NCBI GenBank assembly: GCA_020746105.1 | Contig: CM036618.1 | Location: 17,963,001 to 18,027,000, forward strand | DNA: 64,000 nucleotides | Direction: 5' to 3' | From: Trogon surrucura | Taxonomy: Eukaryota > Chordata > Aves > Trogoniformes > Trogonidae | Shown: positions 1 through 11,390 of the stretch, in pieces | How positions within the stretch are numbered: position 1 is the stretch's first letter | How the letters are laid out: each line of letters begins with the position of its first letter | Made by a program: the position numbers and the translations under genes | Notes under the pieces: model-generated | Seen by the model: only the letters and a program-made list of their open reading frames with translations | What the model was told of the DNA's origin: nothing | The model's database searches: none

Positions 1-311
1 AAGGAAGTTTTCATATTTTAAGTATCTGCGTTGCATTTGAAACAAGACTCAATCGGTGTTCTAGAACAGCATTTTGCCTTTAACACTGGTTTCACATTCA
101 GACCTAGTCCTGCAACTTGACTAGGGAAATGGACCATAATTTTACTTGACTTCAGTCCCCCAGCTTTTAAAAAAAAAAACTTCACAGGGAAGTCCCTTTC
201 CATCTCAGTGTATCTTAGCATTGCTGGTGGCCTGGAAGCAGCTGGGATGATCTGTCCTGTCATGCTTGGACTAATTGTTTTTCAACGTTGCTTTTTTCAT
301 GTTTAAAAAAG

Positions 312-464
312 GAGGCAGACCTGGTTACAACACATGAACTTGGTCATAACTTTGGAGCAGAGCATGATCCTGACAGCCTGCCAGAATGTGCCCCCACTGA
401 AGACCAGGGAGGGAAATACGTGATGTATCCAATTGCTGTGAGCGGAGATCATGAAAACAACAAG
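312..464 (+). CDS. ADAM17: ADAM17 exon: zinc-binding active site
   Basis: Fifty-one codons, phase 0 at both ends (acceptor AG at 310-311, donor GT at 465). It encodes [12 protein letters not shown], the HExxHxxGxxH zinc signature with the catalytic Glu, followed by the [11 protein letters not shown] stretch holding the Met-turn methionine. Confidence 0.96.
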
Positions 465-3400
465 GTATAGTTGCGTAGTTTTGCTTCCATGTACAAGTTT
501 TCGCTATGGTCAGTGACCCTTTGCACGAGAAGGGTATTTAGGTAATGATTCATGTAGCTTGAAACAGTCTGGAATGTGATGAGTTAGCCGTGAGAAGAAG
601 CATGCTTGGATCCTCTTGGGTTCTCTGCAAGACAAACTCATCTTTGGGTTTTGAGTTTCACTGGAGGTCATAGCATGTCCAGGTTTTTTTTTTTTTTTTA
701 TTAGTTGTTTGTAATTAGCTGCGGCCGCATGCTCCTACAAGCAAGTCATCAGCAAGAGTCAAATACAGGCCCTGCAGTACCAGATAGCGTTTGGGTGGTC
801 CGTAGCTGTTCGTGTTGAAGAGAGACTACCAGGTGCCACGGCCGTGGTGCTCGGAGGCTCGGGCTGACAGCGGGGACTTAGTGCGGTGCCTGTTCTGTGA
901 GCGAGAATCCAAGATTATCGAGGGAATGGTTAGTCCACAGTCTAGTCTAACTCATTGTGGGTCATACCCAGCCCTATCGCCGCAGGACAGCGCAGCCCTT
1001 CCTGGGGATCATTGCCGGTGCTTCTGAAGCTGTGGGAGAGCTGGAGTTGGGTCTGTGACAGCCAGACTGTGTGCGGGTGTCCTTGCATTGTAATGTAGCG
1101 ATGTCCTTTATGGACCCAACCGTTACTTTCCCATCTTAAATTTTTTCCAAATTATCAAACTGACAGCATAGAGGAAATAACTGCTTTCTGAGGCACCAGA
1201 ATTTGGAGGCGTAAGGAGACAGAGACTGTCTTAGATGCCACTTGTTGACAGGTACGCGCCTCAGTGCTGCTCTTTCCCCTCGTGACTCTCTAGATGTTCT
1301 CAAGCTGCAGCAAAAAATCCATCCATAGGACCATAGAGATCAAGGCCCAGCAGTGCTTCAAGGAACGCAACAACAAAGTGTGTGGGAACTCCAGGGTGGA
1401 TGAAGGGGAGGAATGCGATCCCGGCCTCTTGTACCAACAGGCTGATCCCTGCTGCTCTGCAGACTGTAAACTGAAAGACGGTGCCAAATGCAGGTAAGGG
1501 GGGATGAGCTGCAACTTCTGACACGGGAGACAGCGATGAGCTGGGCTGAAAGCTCCTAAAGCCACCTGCAGTGCCACAGGCCTGGGTCCTGGCTTTAAAA
1601 CTAAACGTGTGAGCTGAAGACAATAAAGAATTTCAGAAAAGGTTGCTGAGTGAATGCACTGTTTGCATACGTTAATTTTTCCATTTAATTCTCTTACTTT
1701 TTCTGAGAAGCATCAAGAGCCACAGGCTTGAAGGTGATGGTTGTTATATTTCAGAGCAAAATCAAGCATTCAGAAATTCATATCAAAATTTTTCTGTGCA
1801 AATACAATTCTTGCTTGCATTGCAAGGTGGCTTTCAACAGGGATCACATGCTGGTATTTTCAAGACTGCCGCAAAATGTGTTTGAGCTGACAAGACAGTG
1901 ACTGTGCAAAATGCATCCTCTTTCTGTTCTTAACTCTTTGGTGTGTTCATGGCCCTATGGCAACGTGATGTCCAGTCTGGTTTTCCGGAGTTCAGCTCTG
2001 CGCCATGTAACAGTAGAGAGCTTCTGCAACTCCTGTTGTTTTCCAAGGATTTCCCTCCGCCTCAGTGACTGTGTTTATAGTAAGGGGCTTCTTGCAGGTG
2101 CAGAACAAAGCAAATAAAGAGAGCATGGAATAAAGAGTAGTAAACCAGGACAGAGGGAGGGAAAAATGTGTGGGGAAGAAGACAATGGAAAATCTTGTCC
2201 ATAGTTGCTCAGCGAGTGACAAGAGGATCCAGGTGCTTTGAATAAATACAAAGATCCCTGTGTTGTCTCTCAATATGTTGTGCTTTCCACATGCTTTTAC
2301 CTTTGGTAAATGAAGAGTGAGGTGGGTGTGCAGAAAGGTTGTTACGGGAGAAGACAAGGGTTCTGAATCAGTGAGTCTATCTCCAAAAAGTAGCTGCCTT
2401 TTTTTTTTTTCTTTTTCTCTCCCTAAACATCATTTTGTCATACTCATACTTCTTTGAGAAAAAAAAAATTGCTTAATATTTCTTCCTTTCATTCTGGTCT
2501 TTCCACAGTGATCGGAACAGTCCCTGCTGTAAAGGCTGCCAGTTTGAAAGTGCACAAAAGAAATGCCAAGAAGCCATAAATGCCACTTGTAAAGGAGAAT
2601 CTTTCTGCACTGGTAGGACATGGTTCTGTCCCCTTTACATCAGCTGGCCAAGCGCTTCTGACTCGGTGTCTGTTCAGTCTGTTTTCCAACTACTGCCCTT
2701 TATTCATCCGGTACATGTAATTTTAGAGACCAGTTAAGCATCATGAAATCACCCTATAATGAGTTTTATTGTAGTTCAGGACTCACTTCATGATTTACTG
2801 CCCAGAAGTATCTGGAAAACATTGATTTTTTTTTTTCTTTTTTTTTATTTTATTTTATTTTTTTCCCTCACTGTTTCTTTCCCTTAAGAAAAGTTAAAAC
2901 AGAGCATAGCCCTGGGAAGGGACAGGAGTGAACTGAATCTTGCCATAGAAAGGGTGGAATGACTGTTACTCTGCTTCACTTCCCCATTTGTTTACTCCCT
3001 CCTCATAATTTTTCCTGGAGGCAAGGAGTCAAGTCAGAGCTGCTGCTGCTTCGCTGATAGTGCCTCCAGGGTCTGATACCTACTGCTTGCTTGCCAGAGT
3101 GCCACAATGCCCGAGCTGTTGAAAGCCTCCAGAGCTTCTGCTGCCTCTCAGAGGCGCTGGCAGGCAGCCTGCAGAGGGAAGCCAAGAACGAGCTACTTGG
3201 GTTTCCCTCAGCATGAGCCTGATTTTTTTCACTGTCCCGTTTTTGCTTCTGGTGGGTGCTTTGCACTTTCCTTCTAACCGAGTCCTCCCACCCTGTTGTC
3301 GCCCTGCCTGTAGGGAACAGCAGCGAGTGCCCCCCTCCCGGGAACGCTCCGGACGACACGGTCTGCGTGGACATGGGGAAGTGCAAAGATGGGGAGTGCG

Positions 3401-6400
3401 TCCCCTTCTGCGAGAGGGAGAAGAACCTACGGTCATGTGCGTGCAACGGTGGGTGACACGGGGCCAAGCTGAAACGCGCTTCGGCTCTGCTTCTCGGAGA
3501 GTGCTGGTGTCAGTGCAGGTTTGGCTGTTGGAGGGCTGCGTTTATGGTTTCTGAAAAAGTTTATAAATGGTTGTGTTTTTCTCAGGGGTAGTGTTTTCTG
3601 TTTGGGAAGGGAGTGCGAATGTCCTTCTGTCTTGTGGTGGTCTAGGTTGAAGATGTTAAGATGAGACCTGCAGTCTGGCACCCTAGATAACGGAGAGGGC
3701 GCTCTCCTCCCTTTCACCTCCTCTGCCACGGGTGGATGGAAGGGAATTGTAAGGGGATCCCAGCCAGCCTCTGGACCAGGCACGTGGCAGAGGAGTAGTG
3801 GCCTCCAACAAGTGCTTAAAGAAAGATTTCAAAGAGGTTCAAGCGCCTTGAGAGTACAGGATCTCCGAGTCCAGGCCCTGCTACTGCAAACATGCCTGTC
3901 ACGTACTTCTGTGAATAAGTTTCACCTCTTGCTTGCTCTCCTCATCATCTCTTAAATGTGGTAAAGCAGCTGGGAGCAGGAGGAAGGGCTGTGAGCCACC
4001 CACCATTTGAGAAGGAGGGCATAGCCAAGGAGAAGGGTGTCTAGAGGACCCGAAGCCCAAGAAATACTTAAGTCTGTCTTTTGGATGTGTTTGGAACCTC
4101 TTCACTGGCCTCTTGATTCCTGCGGTGTTGGGGTATCAGCTTGGAGAGCTTGGTCCCCCTGTGTCCCCTAATGCATCGCAAAGGGCATGTGACTGAGTTT
4201 CAGGCTGGGGTCATCAGAGTGCCCAAAATTGGGTGACTTGCATAGTCCTACCTTCCCCTCGGGGAAGCTGGGCAGGAACGTGGTTGGTCAGGGTGCATGG
4301 GGAATTGTGCGTCACAAGTGCCTCTTGGTACTTCTGAGGAACGAATTTGTTGCATTATTACAGAAACAGATAATTCCTGCAAAGTGTGCTGCCGGGACGA
4401 GCAGGATAGGTGCGTACCGTACGTCGACGCTAAGGACCAGTTCCTGTTCCTGCGCAAGGGGAAGCCTTGCACTGTGGGCTTCTGTGACACAAACGTAAGT
4501 TGGTTTTCTTTTTCCCAGATGCCAGTGCGCCGCGTGCTCTGCTGCTGGGGCTGCAGCGGGTTTAGGTCCTCGGTGACGAGGGCGGTGCTGGTAAAGAGAA
4601 GCCAGAGCATGATGCGCTGCTGACCAGGGCCATGTTAAGTGCCTCTCCGCTGGGTAATACTACAGGGCATCTGAGGCTGCAAATGGAAGTTAGTTCTGCA
4701 GAGACCTGAGCAAGGTGAAGCTGTTGCCTTCTGCCATTGCTTGTTACCTCCCTTCTGCTGTTGCCCACAGCTCTGGCAGTCTGTGTGAAGGAGGAGAAGG
4801 AGCACTGCCCTAAGCTGGGCTGGGTGTGCAGCGCTTGCTATTGCCATTGTTCACGTTAGCCTGATGAATTTTGACTCAAATAATTCGGGTCAGGGAGCGA
4901 TCACATGAAAATCTAGTTGGCAGCACCTGGGAGGGGCAGTGGGCCTGTGGCAGGGAGCCTGGTGGGTTTCCTCCTTCTCCCAGACGCACGGTGGCCTTTC
5001 TCACGGTACAGGAGTGCGGGCGGTAGTGTCACCTGCCGACCCCAATGGTTGAAGTTGAACTGGGTGGTGGCAGAAGTGAATTTGGGCAGGTGGGCCCCAG
5101 CCCTTCCACTGGCGGAACTGAAAGATGGATGTCTGCTGTGTTAAACCAGCACAGCCAGCTCTGGGAGTGAGTCTGTAACCGTGGGCTCCTGAGAGCTGCA
5201 GCCTTCTTGGTGTGGGGTAATGGGAACTGAGGCGTCCAGTGCTTCAGCCTCTCCAGAAGCTTCAGTTATGTCCCCTAACATAAGGCAAGGGTGGAGGGCG
5301 AGCTTTGCACATTTCAGACTTGAAAACCTCATCTGTTTGAGCCAACAATAGAATCGAAATTGTTCTGCCAAAAATAAAGGCAATAAAAACGGGCCGCAGC
5401 TACTGAGCGTGAGTGTAAAGCTGTATCCAGAATGTGTGTCAAGTGCTCCCATGTCTGTAGTTTTCATTTCATGACCATCTTTCTGTCGTCTTCCCTCTCC
5501 AGGAAGGCAGCACTTAATGCTTGGATAGCGTAAGGTTATTTTGTAAATAAGTGTTTCCTTTTGCAGGGCAAATGCGAGAAGCAAGTACAGGATGTGATTG
5601 AACGATTTTGGGATTTCATAGACCAACTCAGCATCAATACTTTTGGTAAGATATGCAACCATATGCTTTGGGGTTTTCTTAGTTCATGATGTAAACCTCT
5701 AAAACCTCGGAGGGAGTTAGCTGCCTGGTTTTATTCACCCGTATGCAAGGGTAGCTACTAGCTGTGTTTCTGATTGTGTGTGTACATATATATGTATGTA
5801 TATATATATATAAGTATTTAGACAATACTGATCTTGTCTTTTAAAGCTGAAAGAATGGAGGACCATTTTGCATTTTCCCCCTCCATTATTTTCTAAGTAT
5901 CTTCCAAGCTTGTAAAGGAGATGATAGTTTCTGGTCTGAATACCAAAAAGTAGGTCAATTAGAGAAAAAGAAACAAGTAATCTTAGAGGCCAGCTAAATT
6001 CAGCGTAGGATCAAGCAGGCTTCTTGGTGGGATTTAGATGTCAACAGACCAGGAAAAGAAAACTTCATTTCTCTCATATTTAAGAAAACTGTTGAGGTCC
6101 CACACCTGGGACTGTGTGCCTGTGCTGAGCCACTGCCCAGCAGCTGTGAGTGAAACTCCTTGGTCTTGATCCTCACCTGCAACCCAAGCAGGTAGCCCCC
6201 CCAGTGTAACTCCCCGGTGCCTCACTCGGTGTTACTGGGACCACACAAAACCTGTTACAAGCCAGTGCTGTGTAGTGACTGAGTAACTCCAACCGCTCAC
6301 AGTAATGTTGTGTAATTATTATTACACAGTGTAATTATCTGGGTTTAGGGCTTTCAATCTTGAGTTCTAGGGTCAAAAAATTGTTTCTCAGGAAATTAAC

Positions 6401-9400
6401 CTATTTAGCCTGCTCAGGTAGAGGCAGTTTGCGTGTCCTTGATGTTCAATATTTTGTTTGTGGAGGTGGGTAGTTATCACATGACTCTAAAATCAGAATT
6501 TGGTATCAGACTCACTGTGTGTCTTGTGTAATTGAGAGGGATGGCTTGGCCAACTCAATGTAGCCCATTGCTAGTCAGCTCGTATTAAGTGTTACAGCCT
6601 GTCAGCATTCCTCTCAGAGAACAGAGGGAAAAAACCTATTGCTGTTAATGCATTAGATACAATTTTCTAAAATTGTATAGTTTCTTTTCTCTCTGCCAAT
6701 CTGTGCTTCTCGGAGCAATTCTGTGGCTTGGCTCACGGGAGCAGCAGCTGCAGAGCAGGGGGCTGGGGGGGTGTGTGTGTGTGTGTGTTCATGAATCGAC
6801 GTGTGGTGGGTAACTAACAGATGTGAACTGGTTTCACAGGGAAGTTTCTCGCGGATAATATAGTGGGCTCCGTGCTTGTCTTCTCCTTACTTTTTTGGAT
6901 TCCTCTCAGCATCCTTGTGCACTGTGTGGTGAGTAAGCTGTCTGTGAGATGACTCTCTGGATTGAGCTGCAGAACACCCTTCAGATACGAATAGCAGATG
7001 TCTGTGGGAGAAGGTGACAGGAAGCAGACCCCGGGGGTGGAATCCAGCCTATGTAGGACTCACAGCTCCTTCAGGAGGCAAAACTCCTGCTAAACTCTGC
7101 TGGGTTCTGGCAGAGCTGGTGCTCCCATGACCGTTCCCTGGAGCCCTTCCCATTCTTTCCTTGGTGGATTTTCTTGCTCTGCCTCCTGAATTCTACTCAA
7201 GTGTAATTTTGGTAACGTCCACCAGAGTCAAAGATTTCCGAGAAATGACGCCCCCATATTTTGGGGAGGCCCAGAGCGGAAAGTCGTGTTGGTTGAGCTT
7301 GGGTGGGATGTGTAAGGAGAGGGATGTGATGCTGACAGCATCATGGGCTCAGGGCAGACGGTTACTGTGCCCACAAGCGCTCTGGGGATGGACGGGAAGG
7401 CATCGGATGCAGGGAAGGGAAAAGAGCTCTACACACGGGGATATGGGGTTGGGGACCTTGCAATCGGTAAACTAACTTTTCTTACTTTGTGCGTGTCTTT
7501 TGGTTTGCTTTTGTTTGTTTTCCATTAGGACAAGAAATTGGACAAGCAGTACGAGGAGAACACAAAGTCCCTGTTTTGCCCCAGTGTAAGTTGCTGTGTG
7601 AATATGAATTGGGAGAAAGGTGTCCAATGGGCATTAGAAAATCTCAGCCTGAGGGGTGTACAGAATATTTATCAAAGAAATTTTAACAGGAGAGCCCTGG
7701 AGCCCCTGCCTTGCGCTGCAGAGGGATGAACCAAGCTGAGGGCAAACAGTTTTTTTGAACGAGCCTGATACAAGAAGCGCTGCAGCTTGGTGGGGTCTTC
7801 ATTCTTCCTTCCTGTAAGAGCTGTGCCTTGCCCTCGTTGACAAAGCAGCTCCCTTGCAGCAGCTGCAGCTCCAGGGGCAGGAAGCCACTCTGCTCTGCAG
7901 GCGCCTGCGGAAGGGCCCCCCGTGGCACAGGTCTCAGCCCGCTTGTTCCCAGCCCAGTGGTGTCAGCGAAGTGTGAGGCTTAGCGGGGCAATGCTACAGA
8001 AAAATCTCTGCAAAAATGTGGTGGTGCCTTTGCTGCAGAACGGTTGTTTGCAGGAGTCAGCTTCTAGTGGCCAGATGTGCTAAAGCCTTCGAGGTGCTTT
8101 ATGGGACCTGTCAGTGACACTTCTCACCTTGTAGTTGCTGGGTTGGAAGGAGGGAAGAGCACACAAGTGCATAAGTTTTTTAATTACAGAGCACCTTCTG
8201 ACAGAAATTGAGTATCCATCCAGCGCTTTGACAACCCAGTTCTTATTAATAACTTAAACATTTGATTAAGAAAATGTTATTCTGAAGGGGAAAAAAGCCT
8301 TGCAGAGCTCTTGTACGACTGCTGGGGGAAGTGCACTGAAGTCAGAGACTGCTGAGGCAGCTTGCCTCCGTCTTCTACTCTGACGTAACTGAAGGTGATC
8401 TGAGTTCGAGTCCCCTGTAACTGGTCTTGAATGCTGTCTGAAAAGTCACCTTAGAGCTTTATACTTGAATTCAGTCAAGAAAATCCCAGAAGCAGGTGTA
8501 GCAACAGAGCACGGGTACAGTTAATGGGCCTCTTGCACCAGCAACAGTTCAACAAATGTTGTGTCTTCTGGACCTGCTGAGGATTGAGTGGTTGGGCAAC
8601 ATGGTACTGGTAACAGGTAAACATCTCCCCCTGCCTAGTATAAGCATTTGCTAAGGCTTGGGGTTTTTTGTTTTTATGCCCAGAAATGTCTGGATATTTT
8701 CCAGACTATGCTCTAATAGAAGCAGAAGTCAACGGGCTCTAACTCAACCTGGATTGCAGAATTTGGGTGTGACCACAGTGCCCCCTCCAGTCTTTGACCC
8801 TGCATTTGGTGCAGCCTCTCGCATGTGGAATGGTGGAAAGAGTGGGATGAGCTGTACTGACTGTTTTACTGCGCTCAGCTCTTGGTTGTCGCCTGACTTG
8901 ACCCTGAATCTCCAGTCCCAGGTTTTGCCAGAGCCGTGCTGGGCACAAGGGGAGGGTGGGGCTGATTTATCAGCTCTGTGCCCCTTAGAAACTGGCACCT
9001 GTGGGGCTTGGTGTGGAGAAAGGAACAAGCAGAGATAAAAGGGACTTTTCTGACTTCAGTACCTAGTGTAGCTGGATTTCTTGAGGGAAAAAAAAGTTAC
9101 TTCTGTCATATGGTTCCCTTGCTCCTCTATGTAAGGTATGAACCTGCTGTGAAGGAAAAGGAATTTGAATCTCACAGTGCAGTGGGTTCAGCCTGGCACA
9201 AGGTGGCACAAGGGCAGTTGGCACATCTCTGCCAGGAGCAGGGACGCGGTACTCTTCAAAATGTTCTTACCAGAGGTGCGGGTGCTCCTCAGAAGGTGCT
9301 TGTTGCCTGTTCCCTTTGAAAACGGTGCAAAAACTGAACTCTGGTTCCTTCTGCCAGTGATGTGGCTGCTTGTGTCTTGCAGAACGTGGAGATGCTCAGC

Positions 9401-9733
9401 AGCCTGGACTCAGCCTCTGTTCGAATCATCAAGCCCTTCCCTGCGGCGCAGTCGACGAGCCGGCACCAGCCACTGCAGCCCCTCACGGCCGTGCCTCCCG
9501 TCGCCACGGCGCCAAAACAGGACCACCAAAGAATGGACACGATCCAGGAGGACCCCAGCACCGACTCTCACATCGATGAGGACGGGTTTGAGAAGGACCC
9601 TTTCCCAAATACCAGCTCAGCTGCCAAATCTTTTGAGGACTTGACGGACCACCCTGTCATCAGGAGTGAGAAAGCTTCGTCCTTTAAACTACAGCGCCAG
9701 AACCGGGTGGACAGCAAAGAAACAGAATGCTAG
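312..9733 (+). CDS. ADAM17: ADAM17 (TACE), 3' half of the gene, 9 coding exons
   Basis: Membrane-anchored metalloprotease that sheds TNF-alpha, EGFR ligands and other ectodomains at the cell surface. Joined exons 312-464, 1294-1493, 2509-2612, 3314-3448, 4364-4494, 5567-5645, 6840-6928, 7529-7585 and 9383-9733 keep phase across every GT-AG junction and give 432 residues plus stop. In order they hold the zinc motif [11 protein letters not shown] (Glu is the catalytic base), a Cys-rich disintegrin region, the membrane-proximal domain with the CxxC thiol switch (SCKVCC), the juxtamembrane [10 protein letters not shown] helix region, one transmembrane helix, and a cytoplasmic tail ending in SKETEC. 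The prodomain and the first part of the catalytic domain lie upstream of the window. Compared with human, the juxtamembrane cytoplasmic segment is about two residues longer and the tail lacks the QTP phosphosite. Identification is near certain from residue-level agreement with the mammalian protein. Confidence 0.97.
1294..1493 (+). CDS. ADAM17: ADAM17 exon: end of catalytic domain and disintegrin start
   Basis: Starts MFSSCSKKS directly after the acceptor AG at 1292-1293 and ends in phase 2 before GT at 1494. It contains [15 protein letters not shown], the start of the disintegrin domain, with paired cysteines downstream (PCCSADCKL). Confidence 0.96.
2509..2612 (+). CDS. ADAM17: ADAM17 exon: disintegrin domain
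   Basis: Completes a Ser codon from the previous exon and reads [14 protein letters not shown] then [12 protein letters not shown]. The donor GT is at 2613. The first base of the next Gly codon is at the exon end. Confidence 0.95.
3314..3448 (+). CDS. ADAM17: ADAM17 exon: Cys-rich region
   Basis: Reads [18 protein letters not shown], then [16 protein letters not shown] and SCACN. Acceptor TAG at 3311-3313; the exon ends one base into a Glu codon. Confidence 0.95.
4364..4494 (+). CDS. ADAM17: ADAM17 exon: membrane-proximal domain with CxxC
   Basis: Reads [20 protein letters not shown] and then [13 protein letters not shown], ending in phase 0 at a GTAAGT donor. The CKVC pair corresponds to the disulfide-isomerase-sensitive switch described in human ADAM17. 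Confidence 0.96.
5567..5645 (+). CDS. ADAM17: ADAM17 exon: membrane-proximal helix segment
   Basis: Reads [20 protein letters not shown] and then LSINTF. It corresponds to the short amphipathic segment next to the membrane (CANDIS in human), used in substrate recognition. Ends one base into a Gly codon. Confidence 0.96.
5779..5812. repeat. AT/GT-rich simple repeat in ADAM17 intron
   Basis: Alternating TA/TG tract, low complexity, with no other structure seen. Confidence 0.75.
6771..6788 (+). repeat. (GT)9 microsatellite in ADAM17 intron
   Basis: Nine perfect GT units preceded by a G run, ending about 50 bases upstream of the acceptor of the transmembrane exon. Confidence 0.9.
6840..6928 (+). 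CDS. ADAM17: ADAM17 exon: transmembrane helix
   Basis: Completes GKFLADN and then encodes a hydrophobic run of about 22 residues ([20 protein letters not shown]) before HCV. Phase 0 donor GTGAGT. A (GT)9 run sits about 50 bases before its acceptor. Confidence 0.96.
7529..7585 (+). CDS. ADAM17: ADAM17 exon: cytoplasmic juxtamembrane segment
   Basis: Nineteen codons, [19 protein letters not shown], phase 0 at both ends. The basic DKKLDKQY start matches the human tail. The following ENTKSLFC is about two residues longer than human and carries a cysteine where I recall histidine. Confidence 0.94.
9383..9733 (+). CDS. ADAM17: ADAM17 terminal coding exon: cytoplasmic tail
   Basis: Encodes 116 residues from [20 protein letters not shown] to SKETEC and a TAG stop at 9731-9733. 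The acidic [20 protein letters not shown] block and the [14 protein letters not shown] end are conserved, so the Ser819-equivalent is kept. The Pro-rich linker is divergent and lacks the TP site. Confidence 0.97.
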   Translation, partial: NVEMLSSLDSASVRIIKPFPAAQSTSRHQPLQPLTAVPPVATAPKQDHQRMDTIQEDPSTDSHIDEDGFEKDPFPNTSSAAKSFEDLTDHPVIRSEKASSFKLQRQNRVDSKETEC

Positions 9734-11390
9734 TGTCTCGCTGCCTTCTAAATATATGACTTGTGTCTGCAAAATAAGGATCTAAAACCATTTCATTTCT
9801 ATAAATATAAATATATGTATATATATTTTTGTGAGGGAATGGGAGAAATAAGGAAGTGACCTACTGCAGATGCTGGTCATGTGTATGACCTTCCTTAAAT
9901 TACATTTATTAGAGCATTATGTCTTTTAAAAAGGAAAATCCAAACTAAAACTGGCTTGTTTTTAAAGCTTTTTGGATTTGTTTTTCTATTTCCTTGACCT
10001 TTAACATTTCCTCCAACCTGTGGTGCAGAACCGAATATCCTGATGGATATTGGACTGTGTATATCAGCCTTTTTTATAATTTAATATTTTGTAGTCTGAC
10101 AGCACTGATTAGACAAAACGAAGGGGCTTTTAAAAACAAAACGAAAACACTGCAGTATGTTCCATATAGAGTAGATTGTTTAGCAGTTAAGGTTCTTGTA
10201 AACAGACTAAGCAGATGCCTTGAGAACAGAATGAGAGTAAACATAAAAAAATCCAGTCTCAGCACTGAATGAAGATGCCTAATTGGGATCAAAAGCTGAA
10301 GATACACGGCTTCGAAAATAAGAGTCACGCAGAGGCAGTTAAACTTTAGCCGGTGCACGGGAATGCTCCTCTAGCATGAAACTGTTTTGTCGTTGTGGCA
10401 GAGAAAGACTTTTTTGTTGGGAGTTTCTTGCTCTGCACGAAGAGGCGAGTGTGTTGCAGGTGTCTGGTAGGAGAATGAAGCATATGGGGAGAAATGCTTT
10501 ATGTGGAGGAGGATTGTTTCAACCAGCTGTTTGCACTGGTCGTCTCCGTGCAGAAATGTTTCTCCAAATGGTATTTTGGAATAGGTAACGCTGTTGTGGA
10601 GATGTTCAAAGGGCTGAGCCTGGTTTTTGTGGTCTGTTGTGGCCTTTGGAAGCTCCCACTGCATAAGTAAAGGGGGGAGAAAAATTCACCCCGTTGCAGG
10701 GGGGTGGCATTTTCGTTAAAAACAATTGTAAATTGAATCCAAAAAGAAACAAACCTTTGTTAAACTTGCAGGGCAAGCATAGGGAGAAGACTTCATGAAT
10801 TCAGATTCCCACACAGGTGGTAAAATGTGATGTTGGAACTTGGCCATTTAATGGCACCCTCTGATACACCTGAAGCTCTGCGAGGTGACCTGTGTGCTGG
10901 GGCGGGGTGTAGGAGCTTCGTTTTAGCTTAGCAGCAGCTGGACTGACGTGGCAGAGTCGCAGAGCAACCGTCGCGGTAGTAAAACAGCATCTTAGTTCTG
11001 CATCTGTTTTCTCCCATAATCGTGGATAAAACTGACATAAATTGTGACCAACGGTGCAACCTCTGTAACTGTTACAAGCCTGCACTCGGCCACGGGGAAA
11101 GTGGTTCTGGTTTTTAAATGTGAGGGAAAGGAACCAAACCTGTGTGGAAAGGATGGTGGGAGTAACCAACCCTCTCTCTCCTCCCCACCCAAGGATTCTT
11201 GTTACACTAATACTTGAACGTCTGCCTTATGGTATTCCTCTCTGACTAGCTGTTGTGTTTTATATACTGGTTTTGAACTTCGGGATTTGTTTGTTTTGTT
11301 TTGTTTGGGTTTTCTTTTTGTGATTCAGTGCAGAGTACGTATGTGAGGAGTTAATTTAATTCCCAATGCAATAAAAGCTTTTTATATTTA
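9734..11390 (+). other. ADAM17: ADAM17 3' UTR
   Basis: Stretch of about 1.65 kb between the stop codon and the AATAAA at 11370. It is AT-rich near its start (TATA-rich tract around 9800-9830) and T-rich near 11290-11320. No repeat or credible ORF is seen. The 3' end is placed just after the poly(A) signal and is approximate. Confidence 0.8.
11370..11375 (+). promoter_or_regulatory. Poly(A) signal of ADAM17
   Basis: Canonical AATAAA about 1.64 kb after the ADAM17 stop, followed after roughly 15 bases by an A-rich run. It is the last canonical hexamer I see before the convergent IAH1 unit. Confidence 0.75.

Noticed and set aside
3003-3467. 154-codon and 118-codon antisense ORFs near 3.0-3.5 kb
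   Set aside because: They overlap the ADAM17 exon at 3314-3448 on the other strand. Low-complexity translation.
5141-5662. 173-codon ORF antisense to an ADAM17 exon
   Set aside because: It includes the reverse of the well-supported exon 5567-5645, has no family resemblance, and lacks splice or promoter context.
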